The notes below the pieces were generated by a model that was not told where the DNA came from, ran no database searches, and saw only the letters and a program-made list of their open reading frames with translations. A DNA stretch of 64,000 bases, taken from Sphingomonas dokdonensis (GTDB taxonomy: Bacteria > Pseudomonadota > Alphaproteobacteria > Sphingomonadales > Sphingomonadaceae). Of this stretch, positions 17,825 through 26,073 are shown one piece after another (the stretch's first letter is position 1; each line of letters opens with the position of its first letter). Position numbers and translations under genes: made by a program. The stretch is taken from contig NZ_NBBI01000001.1 of assembly GCF_002197685.1 (NCBI RefSeq), positions 620,001-684,000 of the forward strand. The letters run 5' to 3'.

Positions 17825-19174
17825 TCACTCCTGACGCGCCAGCCACTCCTCCAGCCACTTGATCGTGTAATCGCCCTGCTGAAATTCGGGATCGTCCAGC
17901 AATGCTTGGTGCAGCGGAATGGTGGTCTTCATCCCCTCGATCACGAATTCCTCCAGTGCGCGGCGCAGACGACGCAGCGCCCCCTGGCGGGTGGTGCCAT
18001 AGACGATCAGCTTGGCGATCATGCTGTCGTAATAGGGCGGCACCTTGTAGCCGGCGTAAAGCCCCGAATCGACGCGCACGTGCATGCCGCCGGGCGCGTG
18101 ATATTGCTTCACGAGACCGGGCGAGGGCGCGAAGGTGCGCGGATCCTCGGCATTGATGCGGCATTCGATGGCGTGGCCGCGGAAGACGACGTCTTCCTGG
18201 CGCAGCGTCAGGGGATGGCCTTCGGCGATGCGGATCTGTTCGCGGACGAGATCAAGGCCGGTGATCGCCTCCGTCACCGGATGCTCCACCTGAAGCCGGG
18301 TGTTCATCTCGATGAAGTAGAACTCGCCGTCTTCCCACAGGAACTCGATCGTGCCGGCGCCGCGATAGCCCATGTCGGCCATCGCCTTGGCAACGATGCC
18401 GCCCATCCGCTCGCGCTCTTCGGGCGTGATGATCGGGGAGGGTGCCTCCTCCAGCACCTTCTGGTGGCGGCGCTGGAGCGAGCAATCGCGCTCGCCCAAG
18501 TGGATGGCATTGCCGTTGCCATCGCCGAACACCTGGAATTCGATGTGCCGCGGATTGCCGAGGTACTTTTCCATGTAGACGGTGGCGTCGCCGAATGCGG
18601 CCTTCGCCTCGCTGCCGGCCTGCGCCATCAGCGTGTCCATCTCATCCTCGCTCGGCACCACCTTCATGCCGCGCCCGCCGCCACCCGACGCGGCCTTGAT
18701 CAGCACGGGATAGCCGATGTCGCGCGCGAGGCGCTTGGCCTCCGCCGAATCGGTCAGTGCGCCGTCCGAGCCTGGCACGAGCGGCAGGCCGAGCGCGCCG
18801 GCGGTGCGCTTTGCCTCCACCTTGTCGCCCATGGTGCGGATATGCTCGGGCTTCGGGCCGACGAAGATCAGCCCGTGCGCCTCGACGATCTCGGCGAACT
18901 TGGCGTTCTCGCTGAGGAAGCCGTAGCCCGGGTGGATCGCGTCGGCGCCGGACACCTCGGCGGCGGAGATGATGTTGGCGATGTTGAGGTAGCTCTCGGT
19001 CGCCGACGGCGGGCCGATGCAGATCGCCTGGTCCGCGAGGCGCACGTGCATCGCATCGGCATCGGCGGTGGAATGCACCGCCACCGTCTTGATGCCCATC
19101 TCGTGGCAGGCGCGGTGGATCCGCAGCGCGATCTCGCCGCGATTGGCGATCAGGAGCTTCTTGATCTCGGGCAT
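17825..19174 (-). CDS. accC: Acetyl-CoA carboxylase, biotin carboxylase subunit
   Basis: Carboxylates biotin on AccB at the expense of ATP, the first half-reaction of malonyl-CoA formation for fatty-acid synthesis. At 449 aa it is a stand-alone AccC. Motifs: N-terminal [17 protein letters not shown]-grasp glycine loop [35 protein letters not shown] and the catalytic [14 protein letters not shown]. It starts one base after the accB stop, the standard accBC operon. The carboxyltransferase genes accA and accD are not in the window. Confidence 0.98.
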   Translation of the reverse strand: MPEIKKLLIANRGEIALRIHRACHEMGIKTVAVHSTADADAMHVRLADQAICIGPPSATESYLNIANIISAAEVSGADAIHPGYGFLSENAKFAEIVEAHGLIFVGPKPEHIRTMGDKVEAKRTAGALGLPLVPGSDGALTDSAEAKRLARDIGYPVLIKAASGGGGRGMKVVPSEDEMDTLMAQAGSEAKAAFGDATVYMEKYLGNPRHIEFQVFGDGNGNAIHLGERDCSLQRRHQKVLEEAPSPIITPEERERMGGIVAKAMADMGYRGAGTIEFLWEDGEFYFIEMNTRLQVEHPVTEAITGLDLVREQIRIAEGHPLTLRQEDVVFRGHAIECRINAEDPRTFAPSPGLVKQYHAPGGMHVRVDSGLYAGYKVPPYYDSMIAKLIVYGTTRQGALRRLRRALEEFVIEGMKTTIPLHQALLDDPEFQQGDYTIKWLEEWLARQE

Positions 19175-19175
19175 G

Positions 19176-19664
19176 TTACTCGACGACCACCAGCGGCTGG
19201 TCGAACTCGACCGGCTGGCCGTTCTCGATCAGCACCGCCTTCACCGTGCCGGCGCTGGGCGCGGTGATCGGGTTCATGACCTTCATCGCCTCGACGATCA
19301 GCAGCGTGTCGCCGGCCTGCACCTGCTTGCCCACGATGGCGAACGGCGCCGCACCCGGCTCGGCAGAAAGATAAGCGGTGCCGACCATCGGCGAGCGTAC
19401 GGCGTTGGCGTGCGACGTTTCGGCCGCCGGCTGCTCGCTCGGCAGCGATGCCACCGCGGTGGGCGCCGACGCGGCCGGCGCTGGCGGCGGGGGGGCGTGA
19501 TAGACGGCCGGCGCGGCAGCCGCCGCGGCCTTACGCGCCACGCGGATGCGGCGATCGCCGTCCTCAACCTCGATTTCGGTGAGCTGCGTCGTATCGAGCA
19601 GCTCGGCGAGCTGGCGGACGAGATCGACGTCGACCTTCATCGCTCCGTTTTCCTTTTCGGCCAT
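19176..19664 (-). CDS. accB: Acetyl-CoA carboxylase biotin carboxyl carrier protein
   Basis: Carries biotin between the carboxylase and carboxyltransferase. 162 aa with a short N-terminal domain, an Ala/Pro-rich flexible linker (about residues 50-85) and a C-terminal biotinyl domain whose EAMKVMN motif holds the biotinylated lysine. First gene of accBC, lying 36 bases behind aroQ on the same strand, so aroQ-accB-accC may form one transcription unit. Confidence 0.97.
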   Translation of the reverse strand: MAEKENGAMKVDVDLVRQLAELLDTTQLTEIEVEDGDRRIRVARKAAAAAAPAVYHAPPPPAPAASAPTAVASLPSEQPAAETSHANAVRSPMVGTAYLSAEPGAAPFAIVGKQVQAGDTLLIVEAMKVMNPITAPSAGTVKAVLIENGQPVEFDQPLVVVE

Positions 19665-19700
19665 GTGTGACCCTTTCCCTGTAACAGGGCGCGCGCTGTG

Positions 19701-20132
19701 TCAGAACCGCGCCGCCGCTTCAAGCGCGAGCAGGTACGACAGCGCGCCGAACCCGGCGATAGTTCCACGTGCGGCACGACCAACATAGGAGATATGGCGA
19801 AATTCTTCGCGGGTGTGCGGGTTGGAAAGGTGCACCTCGATCACCGGGGTGCGGACGGCCTTGATCGCGTCGTGCAGCGCGATTGAGGTATGGGTGAAGG
19901 CACCCGCATTCAGGATCGCCGCCTTGGCGCCCTCCGCCTGCGCCTCGTGCAGCCAATCGACCAGATGCCCTTCGTGGTTGGACTGGCGCATGTCGATCTC
20001 GTGCCCCAGTTCGCGGGCGCGGTCCTCCAGCTGGCCGGCGATATCGTCCAGCGTGTCGTGGCCGTAGATCTCCGGCTCGCGCGTGCCGAGCAGGTTAAGG
20101 TTCGGGCCGTTCAGGACATAGATGAGGGACAA
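19701..20132 (-). CDS. aroQ: Type II 3-dehydroquinate dehydratase
   Basis: Third step of the shikimate pathway (3-dehydroquinate to 3-dehydroshikimate), by the dodecameric type II enzyme. The 143-residue sequence has [17 protein letters not shown] with the active-site Arg and Tyr, [19 protein letters not shown] and VEVHLSN-type [14 protein letters not shown] with the catalytic His. Start is a TTG at 20132 supported by a strong AAGGAAGGAG ribosome site; no ATG lies near. Divergent from the thiSG gene, with 77 bases between the two starts. Confidence 0.96.
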   Translation of the reverse strand: MSLIYVLNGPNLNLLGTREPEIYGHDTLDDIAGQLEDRARELGHEIDMRQSNHEGHLVDWLHEAQAEGAKAAILNAGAFTHTSIALHDAIKAVRTPVIEVHLSNPHTREEFRHISYVGRAARGTIAGFGALSYLLALEAAARF

Positions 20133-20209
20133 GGCGGGCTCCTTCCTTGAACGGCCTGTGCGCCAAGCCTAGGTGGATGGCAAATCTTGCCGGCTCGCCA
20201 AAGGATATC

Positions 20210-21217
20210 ATGCCCCACACCGACGGAACCGTATCGATCACCGTGAACGGCGCGCATCGCCGGGTCGCCGCCGGGCTGACGCTGGCGCAGCTCGCGACCG
20301 AACTTGGGCTGGTGCCCGAGAAGGTGGCGGTGGAACGCAACCTTGAGGTGGTGCCGCGCTCCACGCTGGCCGACGTCAAGGTCGAGGATGGCGACGACCT
20401 GGAGATCGTGCACTTCGTCGGCGGCGGCGATCATGCGGGCGCGGTGGATGCCGATACCTGGTCGGTGGCGGGCAAGACGTTCCGGTCGCGCCTGATCGTC
20501 GGCACGGGCAAGTACAAGGACTTTGCGCAGAATGCCGCCGCGCTGGAAGCATCGGGGGCGGAGATCGTCACGGTCGCGGTGCGCCGCGTCAACGTTTCCG
20601 ATCCGAACGCACCGATGCTGACGGACTTCATCGATCCGAAGCGGTTCACCTATCTGCCCAACACCGCCGGCTGCTTCACCGCGGACGAGGCGATCCGCAC
20701 GCTGCGGCTGGCGCGCGAAGCGGGCGGCTGGGATCTCGTGAAGCTGGAGGTGCTGGGCGAGGCGCGTACGCTCTATCCAGACATGCGCGAGACGCTGAAG
20801 GCGACCGAGGTCCTGGTGAAGGAGGGCTTCAAGCCGATGGTCTATTGCGTCGACGATCCGATCGCCGCGAAGCAGCTGGAAGAGGCCGGCGCGGTGGCGA
20901 TCATGCCGCTGGGGGCGCCGATCGGATCGGGGCTGGGCATCCAGAACCGCGTCACGATCCGGCTGATCGTGGAAGGCGCCAAGGTGCCGGTGCTGGTCGA
21001 CGCCGGCGTCGGCACGGCGAGCGATGCGACGGTGGCGATGGAGCTCGGCTGCGACGGCATCTTGATGAACACCGCGATCGCCGAGGCGAAGGAGCCGGTA
21101 ATGATGGCGGCGGCGATGAAGGCGGCGGTGGAGGCGGGGCGCCTGTCGTATCGCGCCGGGCGGATGGGCATTCGTCGCTATGCCGATCCTTCGTCGCCGC
21201 TGGCGGGGCTTATCTGA
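20210..21217 (+). CDS. thiG: ThiS-ThiG fusion: sulfur carrier plus thiazole synthase
   Basis: One reading frame of about 335 aa joins a ThiS ubiquitin-like domain (residues about 6-75, SITVNG to EIVHFVGGG) directly to ThiG ([22 protein letters not shown] onward). ThiG motifs include [13 protein letters not shown], the KLEVL lysine that forms the Schiff base with deoxyxylulose phosphate, and the phosphate-binding [10 protein letters not shown] and [13 protein letters not shown] 20210 follows AAAGGA; a TTG 21 codons upstream is less likely. Stand-alone ThiS must expose a C-terminal Gly-Gly for thiocarboxylation, here followed by Asp-His, so either processing or a separate carrier is required. 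The 77-base leader is too short for a TPP riboswitch. Confidence 0.93.
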   Translation: MPHTDGTVSITVNGAHRRVAAGLTLAQLATELGLVPEKVAVERNLEVVPRSTLADVKVEDGDDLEIVHFVGGGDHAGAVDADTWSVAGKTFRSRLIVGTGKYKDFAQNAAALEASGAEIVTVAVRRVNVSDPNAPMLTDFIDPKRFTYLPNTAGCFTADEAIRTLRLAREAGGWDLVKLEVLGEARTLYPDMRETLKATEVLVKEGFKPMVYCVDDPIAAKQLEEAGAVAIMPLGAPIGSGLGIQNRVTIRLIVEGAKVPVLVDAGVGTASDATVAMELGCDGILMNTAIAEAKEPVMMAAAMKAAVEAGRLSYRAGRMGIRRYADPSSPLAGLI

Positions 21218-21250
21218 GAAAACACGGCGGGGTGCCTGTCCCTGCCCCGT

Positions 21251-21327
21251 TTGTGCTGAGCCTGTCGAAGCACGTGCCGCGGGCGCCGCGCCTGGTCACC
21301 CGCACTTCGACAAGGTCAGTGCGAACG
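21251..21327. repeat. Sphingomonad REP-like inverted pair, first copy
   Basis: A GTGCTGAGCCTGTCGAAGCA unit (within 21251-21279) faces an imperfect reverse copy (21304-21327, CTTCGACAAGGTCAGTGCGA). The two arms can fold into a long hairpin between thiSG and the convergent dedA gene. The same unit recurs at 22038-22064. Confidence 0.8.
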
Positions 21328-21344
21328 AGCCGGGAGCGCTCCGC

Positions 21345-21953
21345 TCAGCTCCGCTCGCCGCTCGGCTTCCAGGTGACGACGCGATACACATAGGCGAGCA
21401 CGATCAGCACCGTCGTTCCGACCGCGAAGGGGCCGACATAGCGATCAAGCTGATCAAAATGCGAGCCGAGCAACAGTCCCGCCGCTGCCAGCATCGTGTT
21501 CCAAATCGCGCTGCCGACGAAGGTGAACAAGAGGAACTTCCACAGCGGCATCTTCGCCATGCCCGCCGGCAGCGAGATCACGGTGCGGAACGTCGGCAGA
21601 AAGCGGAACACGAAGATCACCCAGTGACCGTGCTTGTGGAAGAAGTGGTCGAGCCGGACCACATCATCCCAGTCCATCGTCAGCCAGCGCTGGTGCCGCT
21701 CCACGAAGGGGCGGAATCGCGCCACGCCCATGCGGCGGCCGATCTCGTACCAGAACAGGTTTCCCACGGTGGTGCCGGCGGTGCCCCACAGGATCAGCGG
21801 CACCAATGCCATGTGGCCTCGCGCCACCGCCATGCCGCCGAGGCCCATGATGACTTCCGACGGGATCGGCGGAATGACATTCTCCAGCGCCATCAGCAGG
21901 AAAATCCCGAGATACCCGCCGCGGGCGATCCATTCGATGATGAAGTCGGTCAT
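21345..21953 (-). CDS. DedA family membrane protein
   Basis: 202-residue inner-membrane protein of the DedA (SNARE-associated/VTT) family, members of which act in membrane homeostasis as lipid-carrier flippases or proton-coupled transporters. The sequence shows an N-terminal re-entrant region (ENVIPPIPSEVIMGLGGM), the conserved F-x-R-F-x-P-x-x-R-T motif (FRFLPTFRTVISLPAGMAKM) and closing hydrophobic segments (WNTMLAAAGLLLG and VGTTVLIVLAYVYRV). It is flanked on both sides by REP-like inverted repeats, so it is probably a stand-alone transcription unit. Confidence 0.92.
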   Translation of the reverse strand: MTDFIIEWIARGGYLGIFLLMALENVIPPIPSEVIMGLGGMAVARGHMALVPLILWGTAGTTVGNLFWYEIGRRMGVARFRPFVERHQRWLTMDWDDVVRLDHFFHKHGHWVIFVFRFLPTFRTVISLPAGMAKMPLWKFLLFTFVGSAIWNTMLAAAGLLLGSHFDQLDRYVGPFAVGTTVLIVLAYVYRVVTWKPSGERS

Positions 21954-21983
21954 GCACTCTCGAAGGGCGGTTTCGGAACAACG

Positions 21984-22064
21984 CCCTTCAACAGGCTCAG
22001 GGCGAACGGTTCAGTGGCTGCGACTCCACCTTCGTTCGTGCTGAGCCTGTCGAAGCACGTGCCG
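21984..22064. repeat. Sphingomonad REP-like inverted pair, second copy
   Basis: CCTTCAACAGGCTCAGGGCG (within 21984-22010) is followed by GTGCTGAGCCTGTCGAAGCA (22038-22064) in opposite orientation. The second arm is identical over about 27 bases to the arm at 21253-21279. It fills the gap between dedA and gshB. Confidence 0.8.
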
Positions 22065-22084
22065 TGGAAGCGAACAAACCTGGC

Positions 22085-23038
22085 TTAACGTTCCGCGATG
22101 CGCCGCTCGATGGCATCCCAGATCATCCCGGCGACATCGGTGCCGTCGAACCGCTCGATCGCGACGATGCCGGTTGGCGAGGTGACGTTGATCTCCGTCA
22201 GCCATTCGCCGGCGATCACGTCGATGCCGACGAAGATCAGCCCGCGCCGCTTCAACTCGGGGCCGAGCGCGTCGCAGATCTCGCGTTCGCGCGGGGTGAG
22301 CTCGGTCTTTTCCGCCGAGCCGCCGACCGCGAGATTGCTGCGGAATTCGCCTTCTCCGGGCAGGCGGTTGATTGCGCCGGCGACTTCGCCGTCGACCAGC
22401 ACGATGCGCTTGTCCCCCTTGGCCACGCCCGGGAGGAACGCCTGCACCATGTGCGGCTCGCGCCAGGTCTGGTTGAAGACCTCCATCAGCGCGGACAGGT
22501 TCTCGCCCTCAGCACCGACGCGGAAGATTGCCTTGCCGCCGTTGCCGTGCAGCGGCTTCACTACGATCGCGCCGTGCTGCTTCAGGAAGGCGCGCGCCTC
22601 GTCGAGCGAGCGAGTGACGAGGGTGGGGGGCATGAAGCGCGCATAATCGAGGACGAACACCTTTTCTGGCGCGTTGCGCACGCTGGCCGGATCGTTGACC
22701 GCCAGCGTCCGGTCGGCGATCCGCTCCAGCAGGTGTGTGGCGGTGATATAGCCCAAGTCGAACGGCGGATCCTGCCGCATCAGCACCACGTCCGCTTCTG
22801 CACCCAGATCGAGGCTGACCGGATCGCCGGCGGTGAAATGGTCTCCGACGACGCGCTGCACGGTGACGGGCCGCGCCTGCGTCCACAGGCGGCCGTCCGA
22901 CCAGTTCAGATCCTCCGCGCGATAATGGAACAGCCGATGGCCGCGCTTTTGCGCCGACAGCATCAGCGCGAAGCTAGAGTCGCCGGCAATGTTGATCGAT
23001 TCGAGCGGGTCCATCTGGACGGCGACGGTCAGGGCCAA
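22085..23038 (-). CDS. gshB: Glutathione synthase
   Basis: ATP-grasp ligase joining gamma-glutamylcysteine and glycine. I chose the TTG at 23038: it has GGAGG five bases upstream and gives the family beginning (LTVAVQMDPLESINIAGDS); the GTG four codons earlier would place the GGAGG inside the gene. 317 aa fits GshB. Motifs: RQDPPFDLGYITATHLLE, VVKPLHGNGGKAIFR (ATP-grasp glycine loop) and the C-terminal FVGIDVIAGEWLTEINVTSPTG. It follows yraN, the usual neighbour in alphaproteobacteria. Confidence 0.95.
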   Translation of the reverse strand: MALTVAVQMDPLESINIAGDSSFALMLSAQKRGHRLFHYRAEDLNWSDGRLWTQARPVTVQRVVGDHFTAGDPVSLDLGAEADVVLMRQDPPFDLGYITATHLLERIADRTLAVNDPASVRNAPEKVFVLDYARFMPPTLVTRSLDEARAFLKQHGAIVVKPLHGNGGKAIFRVGAEGENLSALMEVFNQTWREPHMVQAFLPGVAKGDKRIVLVDGEVAGAINRLPGEGEFRSNLAVGGSAEKTELTPREREICDALGPELKRRGLIFVGIDVIAGEWLTEINVTSPTGIVAIERFDGTDVAGMIWDAIERRIAER

Positions 23039-23092
23039 GTGTTCCTCCACACAAAGGTGCGTGGCGGGAGGTAGGCGCGGGCAGCGCGATTG

Positions 23093-23473
23093 TCACCCGA
23101 TCCAGGCATTCTCGATGTGGCGCGGCGGCGTGCCGGGGGCGAGCAGGATCACGTCGACACGAATGTCCTCGCCAGCGGTGGCATAGCGGCTCATCAGATA
23201 TTCGGCGGCGGCGGCGACGCGGGCGAGCCGGCGCTGATCGATGGCGAAATCGAGCTCGGCCGCGGCGGCGCGGGTCTTCACTTCGACAAAGGCGACAAGG
23301 TTGCCCTTGCGCGCCACCAGATCGACCTCGCCGACGGGCGTGCGGACACGGTGATCGAGGATCGACCAGCCCTTCAGCCGCAGCCACCAGGCCGCGAGCC
23401 GCTCGCCGCGACGACCGGTGGCCTCCGCGACGCGGCGCGTGGCGGTGCTGCGCTGGGGATGGGGGCGGGGCAT
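23093..23473 (-). CDS. YraN family protein (UPF0102, endonuclease-like)
   Basis: 126 aa when started at ATG 23473 (MPRPHPQ...). It has the restriction-endonuclease-like core of UPF0102: GERLAAWWLRLKGW, then RTPVGEVDLVARKG and VAFVEVKTR with the PD-(D/E)XK-type acidic residues and lysine. The biochemical role of YraN proteins is not established. Gene order yraN-gshB is conserved. In many relatives rsmI directly precedes yraN; here two extra genes lie between them. Confidence 0.88.
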   Translation of the reverse strand: MPRPHPQRSTATRRVAEATGRRGERLAAWWLRLKGWSILDHRVRTPVGEVDLVARKGNLVAFVEVKTRAAAAELDFAIDQRRLARVAAAAEYLMSRYATAGEDIRVDVILLAPGTPPRHIENAWIG

Positions 23474-23528
23474 GGGGCCACTGTGCCCGCTACAGCATGG
23501 CGCGCAAGGGGCTGGCGCTCGGCGCGGC

Positions 23529-24221
23529 TCAGCCGAGCAGGCGACCGCCGCCCAGGACCGATTCGACCAGCGGATCACGGGCGAGCGACGGGGTTGCGCG
23601 GATGGTTGCCTCCTCGCGCCCGATCGCGCGCCACAAGCCGCGGGCGGCCTGCTGCGTCACGGCGCGCTGGATGCCTGAGACGTTGATGCCGGTCGCAGCG
23701 CCCAGCACGGGGCCGAGGATCGAATTGCCGTCGAACTGCCGCAGCGCGCCGCCGATCTCGGGCAGCATGGCATCGATGATGCGATCACCGATCGAGCGTT
23801 CGAGATAGGTCGTCGCCGCGGTCGGGCCGCCGCGCACGATGCCGAGCGCATCGGCAAAGGTTAGCGAGCGGATCGAATCGAAGATCACCGGCGCGGCACG
23901 ATTCGCGGCCTCGCCCGCCGCCCGGTTGATCAGCAGCGATAGTTGCTGTTGCACGGGCGCGGAACGGATGAGGGCGCCGAGCACCGCCGCCGAGCGATCG
24001 TCCGGTGCCGAGGGGAAGCTGAGCCGCGCCTCGGGATCGTTGAGAAAGCCGTTGTCGGCCACCAGCCGGGTCAGCGCGCGTTCGCTGGAAATGGCGAGCA
24101 GACGGCGCAGCGCCTCGGTGACGCCGCCGCCAAGGCCGGTGGTGGCGCAGGCGGGCAAGAACAGCAGCGGCACGGCAATGCCGGCGCCGAGCAGCAGTGA
24201 TCTGCGAGAATGGTTGTTCAT
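23529..24221 (-). CDS. DUF4197 lipoprotein
   Basis: 230 aa from ATG 24221. The start reads NNHSRRSLLLGAGIAVP then FLPACATTG: a twin-arginine-like n-region, hydrophobic stretch and lipobox with Cys at about residue 25, so the protein is probably exported and lipidated. The mature part matches DUF4197: ALRRLLAISSERALTRL, then LPEIGGALRQFD and ALLxAxxxI-type helices. DUF4197 proteins are helical and of unknown function. It sits between DUF5694 and yraN, all on the same strand. Confidence 0.83.
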   Translation of the reverse strand: MNNHSRRSLLLGAGIAVPLLFLPACATTGLGGGVTEALRRLLAISSERALTRLVADNGFLNDPEARLSFPSAPDDRSAAVLGALIRSAPVQQQLSLLINRAAGEAANRAAPVIFDSIRSLTFADALGIVRGGPTAATTYLERSIGDRIIDAMLPEIGGALRQFDGNSILGPVLGAATGINVSGIQRAVTQQAARGLWRAIGREEATIRATPSLARDPLVESVLGGGRLLG

Positions 24222-24334
24222 GCGATGCGTCTCCTGTTCCACGGCGAGCGCCCGTGCGGGGCCCCGGTGTAACGCGGGCTGAACAAGCGTGCTCCCGCCC
24301 GGACGATCGATTGTTGGTAGTGCTTTTCCGCCAC

Positions 24335-25192
24335 CTAAGGCGCTGCGTGGTGCGCATCCCTGGCCTTCGCGAGATAAGGGGTGACATCGACGTCGCTGTA
24401 CCCGTGCATCGATCGTGCGAAGTGTCGCAGCCAGGCGGCATGGCCGGCGCCATATACCACCACGACGCGGTCGCCCGGCCGGGTGATCTGGGCGAGCTTG
24501 GCGAAGATCCTGATGTTTCGGGCGTACCAGCGCGCGTTGAGGTGCGCGCCGGCAAGATCCTCGCCAGTCGCGATCGGGATGAGGCGGTCGTACATCTGCT
24601 GCCCGCCGGGAAAATCCGGGCCGTTCATTTCCATCAGGAGGTCGGCGATGGAGCGATGGCGCTGCGAGGCGCTGAAACGCTTTGCCCAGGCGGCAACATC
24701 AGCGTCGCCCGTGTCGAGAATCGCCGATTGGCCGGACGCGGCGGCCGCAGCACGCACGCGGTCCATCGGAAAATAATCCTCCTCGCCCTCCTTGGCCTGC
24801 ACGTCGATGCCCTGAACGGCGGCCAGCCCGATCCGATCGGCCAGCCGAAAGCCGATCTGGACGATCTCGTTGGGATCCTGGCGCAAGTCACGACGGGTGA
24901 ACTGCGTGAAGGCGGGTACCTGATAATCGGGGGCAGGTGCTTCCATCTCCACCATGACATGCGTGGGGCGGAAGGTGGCGAGCGTGGCGACAAGGTCTTC
25001 CAGCTCCTGCTGGCGCTGCGGCGTGAGCACCGATTCGGCGTCGATATTGTGCTGGTCGAGCCCGGGATTGTGGAAGTGATAGGTGCCCAGCACCATCACC
25101 TCGACCGGAGGGGTGGCGGGCGGCGTCTGGGCATGGGCCGTGGTGCCGATGCTGGCGAAGACCAGCGATAACCAGGTGATGATGCGCCGCAT
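24335..25192 (-). CDS. Exported DUF5694 protein, copy 1
   Basis: About 285 aa from ATG 25192, with a cleavable signal peptide (RRIITWLSLVFASIGTTAHAQ). The mature part begins VMVLGTYHFHNPG and ends with PGDRVVVVYGAGHAAWLRH. The pair GTxH...GAxH plus internal acidic residues (VMVEMEAP) is the layout of the TraB/TIKI/erythromycin-esterase-like fold, whose members include metal-dependent hydrolases. No substrate is known for DUF5694. A second, more divergent copy is at 33.7 kb. Placed 35 bases behind rsmI on the same strand. Confidence 0.78.
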   Translation of the reverse strand: MRRIITWLSLVFASIGTTAHAQTPPATPPVEVMVLGTYHFHNPGLDQHNIDAESVLTPQRQQELEDLVATLATFRPTHVMVEMEAPAPDYQVPAFTQFTRRDLRQDPNEIVQIGFRLADRIGLAAVQGIDVQAKEGEEDYFPMDRVRAAAAASGQSAILDTGDADVAAWAKRFSASQRHRSIADLLMEMNGPDFPGGQQMYDRLIPIATGEDLAGAHLNARWYARNIRIFAKLAQITRPGDRVVVVYGAGHAAWLRHFARSMHGYSDVDVTPYLAKARDAHHAAP

Positions 25193-25227
25193 TGTTGATC
25201 CTCTCACCATGTCGCCTTTTCAGGCGC

Positions 25228-26073
25228 TCACGTCTCTTTCAGCTTCAGGGCAAGGGCGTAGAGTGCCTTGCGATCAACGCCCAGTCGTTTGGCCACCTCG
25301 CCGGCGGCCTTGGCGGCGGGGAGGCGGGTGAGGGCTTCGGCCAGCGCGGCGTCGGCATCCTCCGCGCTGGCGGGTGGTGCTTCGCCGGGCGGGGCGACGA
25401 CGATCACGATCTCGCCCTTGGGCGGCGTATCGGCGTAGCGCGTGGCGAGTGCCGGCAACGTGCCGGTGACGGCCTCCTCGAACTTTTTGGTGATTTCACG
25501 CGTGACGGCGGCGTCGCGGCTGCCGAGCTGCTCGGCGAGCGCCGCGAGGGTGGCGCCGAGGCGCGGGCCGCTTTCGTACAGGATAAGGGTCGCGCGAATG
25601 GCGCCGAGCTCCGCGATCGTCTCGGCTCGGGCCTTGGCCTTGCTTGGTAGAAAGCCGGCGAACAGGAAGCGGTCGGTCGGCAGACCGGCGAGCGTCAGCG
25701 CGGCGACGGCGGCGCAGGGGCCTGGGATCGTCACCACCGCATGACCCGCGGCGCGCGCATCACGCACCAATTTGTAGCCGGGATCGGAGATGAGCGGGGT
25801 GCCGGCATCCGAGACCAGAGCGATCGCCTCCGTCGCGAGCCGCGCGATCAGCTGCGGGCGCACATGGTCGGCGTTGTGATCGTGATAGGGGGTCATCGGG
25901 CGCTTCACGCCGATGTGCCGCAGTAACCCAATTGTAACACGAGTGTCTTCTGCCGCGACTAGGTCGGCGCGAGACAGGATGTCGGCGGCACGTGGAGACA
26001 AGTCCCCGAGATTGCCGATCGGGGTTGCGACGATGTACAGGCCGGGGCTTAGTTTTTCCACGAGGAGTGTCAT
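25228..26073 (-). CDS. rsmI: 16S rRNA (cytidine(1402)-2'-O)-methyltransferase
   Basis: Methylates C1402 in the ribosomal P site. 281 aa from ATG 26073. Motifs of the tetrapyrrole-methylase fold: GLYIVATPIGNLGDLSPRA, DTRVTIGLLRHIG, LVSDAGTPLISDPGY, TIPGPCAAVAALTLAGL and the C-terminal KGEIVIVV. The start codon overlaps that of the divergent lipoprotein gene (shared CATG), so its upstream region lies entirely in that gene; I see no clear ribosome site for it. The frame is open another 106 codons upstream, but that part is antisense to the lipoprotein gene. Confidence 0.95.
   Translation of the reverse strand: MTLLVEKLSPGLYIVATPIGNLGDLSPRAADILSRADLVAAEDTRVTIGLLRHIGVKRPMTPYHDHNADHVRPQLIARLATEAIALVSDAGTPLISDPGYKLVRDARAAGHAVVTIPGPCAAVAALTLAGLPTDRFLFAGFLPSKAKARAETIAELGAIRATLILYESGPRLGATLAALAEQLGSRDAAVTREITKKFEEAVTGTLPALATRYADTPPKGEIVIVVAPPGEAPPASAEDADAALAEALTRLPAAKAAGEVAKRLGVDRKALYALALKLKET

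Noticed and set aside
20133..20209. TPP riboswitch before thiSG
   Set aside because: The divergent gap is only 77 bases and lacks the conserved CUGAGA-type core.
21218..22084. CRISPR array from the repeated units around dedA
   Set aside because: Only two pairs of units in opposite orientations, without regular spacers or cas genes.
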